From the NCBI RefSeq assembly GCF_026230105.1, contig NC_079474.1, forward strand, positions 38,206,294 to 38,270,293: a DNA stretch of 64,000 nt. Direction: 5' to 3'. The stretch's first letter is position 1, and every line of letters begins with the position of its first letter. Position numbers and translations under genes: made by a program. The notes below the pieces were generated by a model. It was not told where the DNA came from. It searched no databases and saw only the letters and a program-made list of their open reading frames with translations. Of the stretch, positions 26,601 to 35,600 are shown one piece after another. The stretch is from Diorhabda sublineata (Eukaryota > Arthropoda > Insecta > Coleoptera > Chrysomelidae).

Positions 26601-29600
26601 TCTAATCGTGGATGAAGTAAAGAGACAGGAAATTTTTTTCTCCTTTTAATTTGGTTAGTCTCTCTATTGTATGATACCGAAAATAACATTTATCACATAA
26701 TTAACAAAGTAAAAAAAAATTGATTAATTTTAAGTTGGATGTAGTATTAAGCTATCAACATCCAAGTTGATACTCCTAGTACGTATATATGAATCCTATT
26801 GCTTCTTTAGTAGATTCCCCTACAAATTTTTCAACTCCTAACATGTGTAACCAATACATACTTCTCGGTAACTCCATCCATCATAGTTTTTCACAGACTT
26901 TTATCAGTTGTAAATTGTAATGTGCTAGTCTGGAAAGATTACGTAAAAGCTGACGCTTATCAAATAAATGTATTGGCTTCTTAGAAGTTGTTTTATACTT
27001 TATCCGATGATGACCCTTTGACTCACGTTCCAAAAATGCCTGTAAAATCAGATAAGTCCTTAGGATATAATGGTAAATAGGTTATAATGGTAAAAAAACT
27101 CAATTTTATTTGGATATGCATTGAATAACTTGCAAATTCAAAAGATACATTGATTACACAAAAGTGAATAAAAATGTTAATTAATTTTAGGGTAAAATTG
27201 TAAAAGTAGGATCTTATAATGACATATCAGAAAAATATTTAAATCAGTTGGCAAAAAATGAAGAAGAGATAGAAGTTCAGCACAAAGATCTTGTTCGTAG
27301 ATACTCACATTCGATAGATGTTGGTGAAGTAAGTTAACAATAAATATAATAAAAAACAGATAAAACACTTAGAAACTTTTATCGGTACACAGATTGGGTT
27401 GTGTTCCATCACTACCAAGTTTTATATTTAATACAAATACAAAATTTTATTTTATTGTACTTCATTGCAAAGATTTATGTTTTTTTATATGGAATTTTCT
27501 ATATTATTGAAACTAATATCGATCTCAACATGAATAATAACTGATTTTATGGCATATAATTGTTTTTTGTTTGTTAATATGATTATGTTGTGACTAGAAT
27601 AGATTTATCTTCGACACCTTGGAGTGAAGCCACTGCGTTGATATTCTCATAATAGTAGTTTAAGCTACTTTTCTCCCGAATTCAAAGTATCCCTTCATAT
27701 AAGGGTTACTATGGCGTTATTTACATTTTAATGCTTGAAAACCTCCATAAACTTTCAAGACCAGCTTTATGAGTGCTTGTGTCAGTCCTTTGCGAATTTC
27801 TCCCGTTTTATAGAGATAGTTACATGATCAGATGCCCTCATTCCTCCAGCATTCAAAGAAAACTTGAAATTCATAAAAGACATAAACAAATATCAAAATA
27901 CCAATGAATAATAGGTAACAATTCTACGTTTCGACCTATTTCGGTATTTATTAAAATATTGTTTATCAGTAGAGACCTCAAAATTATCACGAAAACCATA
28001 TAAAAAGGTCTAAGATGTAAAAAGTTATAGAAAAATACCAACATACAAAGCAATACCAATTTCCGGTAGTTAATCACACACTAACAGTTACTATCACCCT
28101 GTCTTCGGTTCACTATTTTATTTTGTTTTGCGATCTAAAATGTGTAGCTTGAGAGCGAGTCTCTGTCTTCTTTTACCTCATTAGTAACAAAACATTTGGA
28201 AGATTCAGTTAATTTGAAAAACCAATGAGATCATAATTGTGATACTCGAAAATAGTTTATGAGATTTCCTTCCATGAATGAAAATATTTTCTCTTATTCA
28301 GTGAAATAGATTCAAATAATAATTTCTGGAGATAATTCATATTCATCATTTCTAAGCTGTTGAGATTGTTATTTATTAACGTTGATCCAGTTGTAATTAA
28401 AATGATTTCATTTAAGATATTAAGAACCGATGAAAAAGCTGAACATAACGCTGAAGCTATGAATACCGGAGCAATACCATTCTCAACATACGCAAAGTAC
28501 TTCGGATATGGAACAAGTCTTACAGGATTTTTAATCATGTGTCTACTATTTATTCTTGCACAAGTAGCTTCAAATGCTGGAGATCTTTGGTTAACACAAT
28601 GGTAAGAACACAAATTATTTTCAGCTCCAATAATTATATGAATTGTTCAGTTTATATGTATACGTATATGTTATTGTGAATCTCCAATATTAGTTAATGT
28701 TAAGATGCACCAGTGTATGTCGACAATCACCAATTCCGATGGTGTAACTCGAAAACTGTTCTTAATTTGCACTTGAATCGGACATACACCGGAGGAGATA
28801 CTGCGAACCTTAAATTCGGCGATTTACAATTTGCGTGAATGTTAACAAGCGCCAGTGTTTGTTCGAAAAGCGAGAACGTCATATATACTGTTCTATCTTC
28901 AATATACACTGCTTCACTCACTGACAGTCGTAAATGCGTCGCTGCGCTATTTTGTTTTCACACATGTAACGAAAAGGTTATTTTTCTTCAACTTAACCTA
29001 ACCTAACCTAATTTACCTACCTATACCTAGTATAGGTAGGTTGTTTCGATTGATAAACAATTTATGATTTTATTTATTGTGAAAATTTGTGACTTCATTA
29101 GTCATATACTGGCCTAGAACTTCTGTTTCCACACATCATTATTTCTCTACATCAATCAGCAGGCATCATTACTTCGGTCATAACGAATATTGACCAAGTC
29201 GTCGTGGTCTATGATAACAGTCACCGTTGAATGACCGAAATCATCATGAAAAGGATAAGTAACAGTCATTCACCAACTACCTTGGTGGATATTAACAGGC
29301 ACCAGAGTATCTTAACATATACTGCATTTCGGACATTCACAGTAACATATATAAAGATTTGGGGTCTCGTAACCACTGCGATCCAAAGGATCTATTTTGT
29401 CTCCTTTTCTTGCTGCGATACTGGAGATCCCAGTGTTTACAGCATTAATCCACTAATTCCTCTCTTTTTAGAAACTCTAGAATGTGGGATGGCTTTAATT
29501 GCCAGAGATCTTCGTCTTCTATTTCAAGCGCTCCCAGGTGTAGTGCTCTGGAGTTCCTTAGTGTTTCATACTTCGAGAGAATTTGGATAGAGGTTTCGTC

Positions 29601-32600
29601 CTCTGTGCAACAAAATTTGTACCGCATTATCTGTTCTTACTTAGGTTTCTTCTAGGTTCTTACTGTTTATTTATACAATAACACTTGAATTAAACAATTG
29701 ACTAACAATTATTTTGTAATTCATTTTAATTCACTATTTGGTTTACTTTCTACTATTCCGATGTGTTTCCTATGACATGAAATTATTCACGTACTGTTAG
29801 ATACTATCCTAATTCTCAAAATTTTCGATTTCCTGGAAATTTCTAATTGTTAACAAACAAAAAAATAGAAAGTAATAGCTGCCTTTTAGGAAATGCTTTC
29901 ACTAAACTTCAGATTCGATTAACAAATCCGAACAGGACAAGCTTCACGGTCTATATCAGTGGATGAGTACCAAACAATACAATCAATTAAAATGTTTTAA
30001 TAAAATAATATTTTGACGTCGCGACGGTTAATTATTTTTTTAAGGTTTTGTTAGTAATGCTGAATCACTTCATTGACTGGCGAAATAATGCTTTGATATT
30101 TTTTAGGGTGAATGAAGAAAGTGAAGTGGCTAGTTTATCACATAACCTTACACAAAATATAGTTATAGCAAATGACAGTTCAATAACAAACTACACGAAA
30201 TATAATTATACAGTTGTAAATTCTGAAACACTTCCCAAACATGAAGAAACATCAATTACTCGGAATATGTATATTATCATTTATTCGATAACAATGGCGT
30301 TAGCTTTATTTTTCACACCATTGCGTTCTCTCAATTTCTACAGAATTATCATGAATGCGTCGAGAAATTTACACAAAAGGATGTTCGGAAATGTACTCGA
30401 AGCCCCCATGAGATTCTTCGATACTAATCCATCAGGTTAGGGGATATTTTCTTCTTTTCAAATTGAAGATTATTTATGTTCTCAATCCATTTTAGGAAGA
30501 ATTCTCAGTAGGTTTTCAAACGATATGGGAATCATTGATGAACTTTTACCGAGAGCTCTGTTGGATGCAGTTCAAATATTTCTAGTTTTATTGGGAATTT
30601 TGATATTAGTATTTATAAAAATACCATGGATGATCGTACCAGCTTTAGTTTTAGGTGTACTCTTCTACTATTTTAGAATCGTATTTTTAAAAACTAGTCA
30701 AGACATTAAAAGATTGGAGGGAGTAAGTAAGTAAAGCTATAAATTAATACAGTTATATACAAACATTTGAAACAAATGCGGCAAACTTTCACCGACAATA
30801 GCAGTTTTTAGAACGAAACAACTTACGGCTATTAATTTTTCTAAACAATAATTCCGTGAATATTCGCTTTCATCATCTTTTTCATAAAATATAACGAAAT
30901 TTGATTGAATATGCTTCTATTAACCGATTGTTGAATTTTATCATTATTTTTAGATCGTGCTCCAGTTTTTTCACATTTAATGGCCACTTTAGATGGTATG
31001 GTAACAATAAGATCTAGAAAATGTGAAGAAATGGTGATTAACGAATTCGAATTTCTCGTGGATCGCCATTCAGCCACTTGGTATTTATATTTAGCTTCCT
31101 GTGAAAGTTTTGGATTTTATTTAGATTGTATAAGTACGCTTTTTATAGCTATAGTAACCTACCAGTTTCTTATTGTAGAAAGTTCCTGTAAGTATACAGC
31201 AAAATAAGAATTAATTGTAAATTATATATTCGTATCATGAATGTCAATTTGACATTATGTGGCTATTTTGTTTCTCTCTATTTTCCCATACAGAGGTCGG
31301 TCGCAACAAATTTGCATTTAGAGATAAAATGCAGCGTCAAAATGGATGTATTAAAAATATTTCAAAAGGAATTCGAAAAAAGTGTTCAATTTAATGCATT
31401 TACGGCAACGTTTCTTAACGGAGAGGCAGGTCCGGCGAAGTATATCAAGCTGTACCCGAAGAGTTTCAAAATCTTCTTGAATTGCAGTGGGGTGTCATCG
31501 AGTAGCGCATCCCATCAATACAAGTATAGAGGAAAAAATACTGCTCGGCAGCCTTCCTGGATGTTAGCCAGGCTTTTGATAAAGTCTGGCATGTAGGTCT
31601 GTTAAATAAAATCAAATTCTATTTACCCAATTCATACCACACTTTGCTTCAATCATATCTGTCAAACAGAGCCTTCAGAACAAAAGTTACTGATGAGACC
31701 TCTGAATTTCAACCTATTGAAGCTGAAGTTCCAAAAGGCAGCGTCCTAGGGCCAGTCCTGTACCTGATTTATATACTTTTGAGTTTTCAACCACAAACTA
31801 CACTATGACAAGTACATTTGCTGATAACACAGTGATACTGGCTATACATGAGGATCCAATAATAGCTTCTGCCAATCTCCAAGACCACTTATTCCAGATC
31901 GAAGCATGGCTCGAAAAATGGAGAATAAAAATTAACGAAAACAAATCCCAGCACATAACATTTACCTTTAGAAAAAGCTAATGTCCTCCAGTTACTATTA
32001 ACATCATAGTGATACCTGTAACTTCTTGTGTCAAACACCTGGGATTACACTCAATTGGAGGAAGCACCGAGCCAAGAAACGGAATAAAATCAACCTAAAG
32101 TCCGGGAACTATTTTAACTACTCGGAAGAAGATCGCCAGTCTCACAACAGAATAAAATCTTAATATATAGGGTAGTCATCATGCTCATCTGGACATACGG
32201 AATAGAATTATGAGGATGTACCAGCAAATCTAGTATTGCTCTCATATAACGAGGATAATCTAAAATCCTTGGATTACTAGTGAAGGTACCATGGTATTTC
32301 ACAAACAAATTGATCCATCATGACTTTCGTATACCAAAAATACAAGAGACGGTCCAAGAAAGAAGCCGTAGCCACTATCTTAAGCTGGACAGCCATCCCA
32401 ATCTACTGCCACAGCCACTAACCCAAGAATCAAACAACACAAGAGTGAAACGAAGCTGGCCCATTGATCTCAAATAAGACCAACCTATAGGTCCATAACT
32501 AACAGAAAAGCTCATAGAAAATGTATTTCTGATTGTTGTTGATGGTACAAAAAAAATTGCATTTGGGAGGTCGAGAAGGGTCCATGGTCCTCTTGCAAAA

Positions 32601-35600
32601 ACGCGGTCCTTCAGAAGGCGCCACAGAGAGAAATCATGGGGTGTCACATGACTGTGTGGACTACTCAAAGAAACCTTGTCTGCCAAAATGAACATTGGGA
32701 TTCTCCCGCACACAAACACGTTGTGCGGCGAAGCTCCAGCCTGCATGAAATAAGGGAGGTTCGCGATTGTTGGATCGTTGTTCATTTGCCCACGTAAATT
32801 TTCGATTATTTTCAGATAACTTTGGCCTGTCACGTGACTCTCAAAAAAGTACGGTCCTCCCGCAAGGATACTTGTCGATGTTTCGAGAGCGTTGCCTAAC
32901 TTATGCCAATCTATGTATAATATAATTCATTCTAGTCCTTCTTCATTAATTCATTCAAATATTTCCTACTACTTCTTCAGTCTTGGTTGTTTAAAATACC
33001 GCTTAAGTAGCATTTCCTTCAAACCACCAGAAACGAGTATTTGTACCAACAAACCTGCAAAATTTTTGATGACTTATTGTTAAAAAACACCTTATGATGT
33101 GATAATAATATGATAATAATAACCAAAATTAATTTTTTCGAATTAAATGGTGCTTCATTTGAAAAACAAAAGAACAAAACACAGAATTACGTTGTATGAT
33201 GTTTCACGTGCCATATTACAACTTTCATTTACCCCTAGGCTTAGAGTATTTTTTTATTCACATTCAACACTTTCAGAAATACACCTCTATTATTCCACTT
33301 TCAGCTATCGAGACAACTGGCAACGTTGGTCTAGTTTTATCACAGTGTCTTATATTAACGGGAATGCTTCAGTTAGGAGTTCGACAGACAGCTGAAGTTG
33401 CCAATAACATGACTAGCGTAGAAAGAGTTCTTCAGTATGCCAATTTGGAAAGGGAAACTGAAGAAAATAAAACTCTCTCAGCAAAAAATTTGTTTGCTAC
33501 ATTCAAAACTCTTAATAAAGAATGGCCGCATTCTGGTGAAATCAGATTTAGAAACGTTTATTTGCGGTACACTTTAGAAAAACCACCAGTATTAAAAAAT
33601 TTGAGTTTAACATTTGAAGCAGGAGAAAAAGTGAGTATTGGTTCTCATTTAAATTCAGATACTTACCTAACTATTAACTAGCAGATTCTTAATGCAATAT
33701 AAAAAATTGCAGAAATCTAAACAACACGGTATAAATTTTGCAGTTTGAGTTTTAATTCACAGAAAATAAATAAATGAACAATAGAAAAAAAATACAGAAA
33801 CTGATGCTGGTATATCTATTTCATCCTCTTTACCATACCCCTTAACTTTTTCCTGATATCCAGATTTTATCTTATTAGTAATAATTTTAGATAGGTGTTG
33901 TTGGAAGAACTGGTGCTGGAAAATCCTCCCTGATATCAGCCCTGTTCAGATTGTCGCCTATAGAAGGATACATATTCATAGACGATGTAGAAACGTCAGA
34001 AGTCAAACTTTCCGAGCTGAGATGTAAAATTTCTATAATACCTCAAGAGCCAGTTCTGTTCTCAGCAACAGTCAGATATAATCTAGATCCTTTTGGTACA
34101 GTTACAGACGGGCAAATATGGGAAGCGTTAGAGCACGTAAGAAAATTTATATTGAAAGAAAATAATAAATTTTATCTCGATTATATCCATATCAAATATA
34201 ACTATCAAATCATGACGTACATTCGGCAAAATTATACTGAATTTCATCTTAATCAATCAATCATAAAATATTTCATATTATACTTTGTAGAACAACGATT
34301 TTCACTAGATTTCAAGTTGTTTCAAGTATAAGCAAGCCCAATTCCAAACACTAGTCATACTACATTAGATACCCGACCCTATTGATCGTTTATTCATATA
34401 CAATTTAAATATATGCACATATTAAAAATGTATTACTTGGTCATTCAATTTAGGTGAAATAATAGTCCAAAAAATCATAACAAGATTCATGATTTGGTTG
34501 TACAAATTAGAGATCAATTTGCAACTTACAATTTAGTGTTTATATTGAGCGTTATATTATTACACGTCATATAAGAAGATTTAATTTCAAACGTCTTAAA
34601 ATCGCAATAAATCGCTTTGTAATACTTTCAAGCTTAGAAATTAATAAATCTATTGAATTTTTAACGCCTCTGAACATGCTGAAAATGCAGAATGCACTTG
34701 GCAGCATTCTGTAAAGAGAGAAATTATGAAGCTCTTGAGGAGATTTCAAACGAATACATGTGGTATTCCAAGTTCCCGCTAAGACGTGAGCTAATGGCAC
34801 CGATTATAAGGAGAAGTTGTTAAAATGGTTTAGAATATTTCAGTGGAACATCGCAAAAAAAGTATTTCAAGATTTTAGTAAAAATATGGACCTATTAAAG
34901 ACATAGTTCCTAATTTTGCCAGAAACGCACAGAGGCCAAAAAAAGAAAGCTACAAGCGCCACCAAAGGAACGAAAATCTAGCTCTGCAGCTCTGAAAACT
35001 GAAGTTATCATCGGGATTTTGGAAAACTATGGAGAATACTCACCGAATGCCTAATAAAAGAAGTTCTATCAAATATCTGTCTTAGAGTTCCTGTGACTTG
35101 ACTATGAAGCAAACTTATATTTAGTAGAATATCTCAAAAAACAGCAACCCCTTTCGTGACTACTCGATAAATGAAAATTTTTTTTTACTTTAGTTAATCC
35201 AGCAATTCTTATTATGATTGCATTATCAGATTGCTGAATATTTTCCTTTTTTAAACATTCAAATATATTCAAAATAACTTGCTGTGTTTGTATGACTAAA
35301 TTTTTATTATTAAATTCATACCTATCTTTATTCTCACTACACTGTGCAATTTCATTGTGATCATTCGCCCATGGTCTAAAGGACGCCATATTTTTATTTA
35401 TTTGAGGAAATTTATGAATTAAATAAATCTCACCAAGCCAAGCCACTGTTTATCGCAGACTGTCTAGCAGGAATATTTCAAAGAAATTGTGTACATACGC
35501 CTTCCGACAGCTTCGACCAATAGAAACGCATTTATGTAATTGATATTGGAAGAACTATATACAAAGAAGCGACAGAGAGACGAAGGAACACAAGCGTACC

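Larger units (their letters stand above)
28602..30106 (+). other. Intron 11 of the ABC transporter
   Basis: 1.5 kb. It contains a recurring motif, a short CCTAA array with an adjacent palindrome (28,995-29,041) and an antisense non-LTR tail (about 29,440-29,640). Confidence 0.75.
31188..33304 (+). other. Intron 14 of the ABC transporter
   Basis: 2.1 kb, largely filled by a sense-oriented jockey-type LINE fragment (about 31,530-32,480) and an antisense DDE transposase scrap (32,500-32,890). Confidence 0.8.

Noticed and set aside
28257..28613. 118-codon minus-strand frame
   Set aside because: Shadow of ABC transporter exon 11 on the opposite strand.
28989..29012. Interstitial telomere
   Set aside because: Only three CCTAA units; far too short to claim telomeric origin.
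30723..30728. First gtaagt as the donor of exon 13
   Set aside because: It gives the wrong phase for exon 14; the overlapping donor four bases later restores the conserved RAPVFSHL reading.
32375..32833. 152-codon minus-strand frame as a possible gene
   Set aside because: It merges an antisense LINE tail with a decayed transposase; the second catalytic Asp is lost and no start context is seen. Kept only as a relic.
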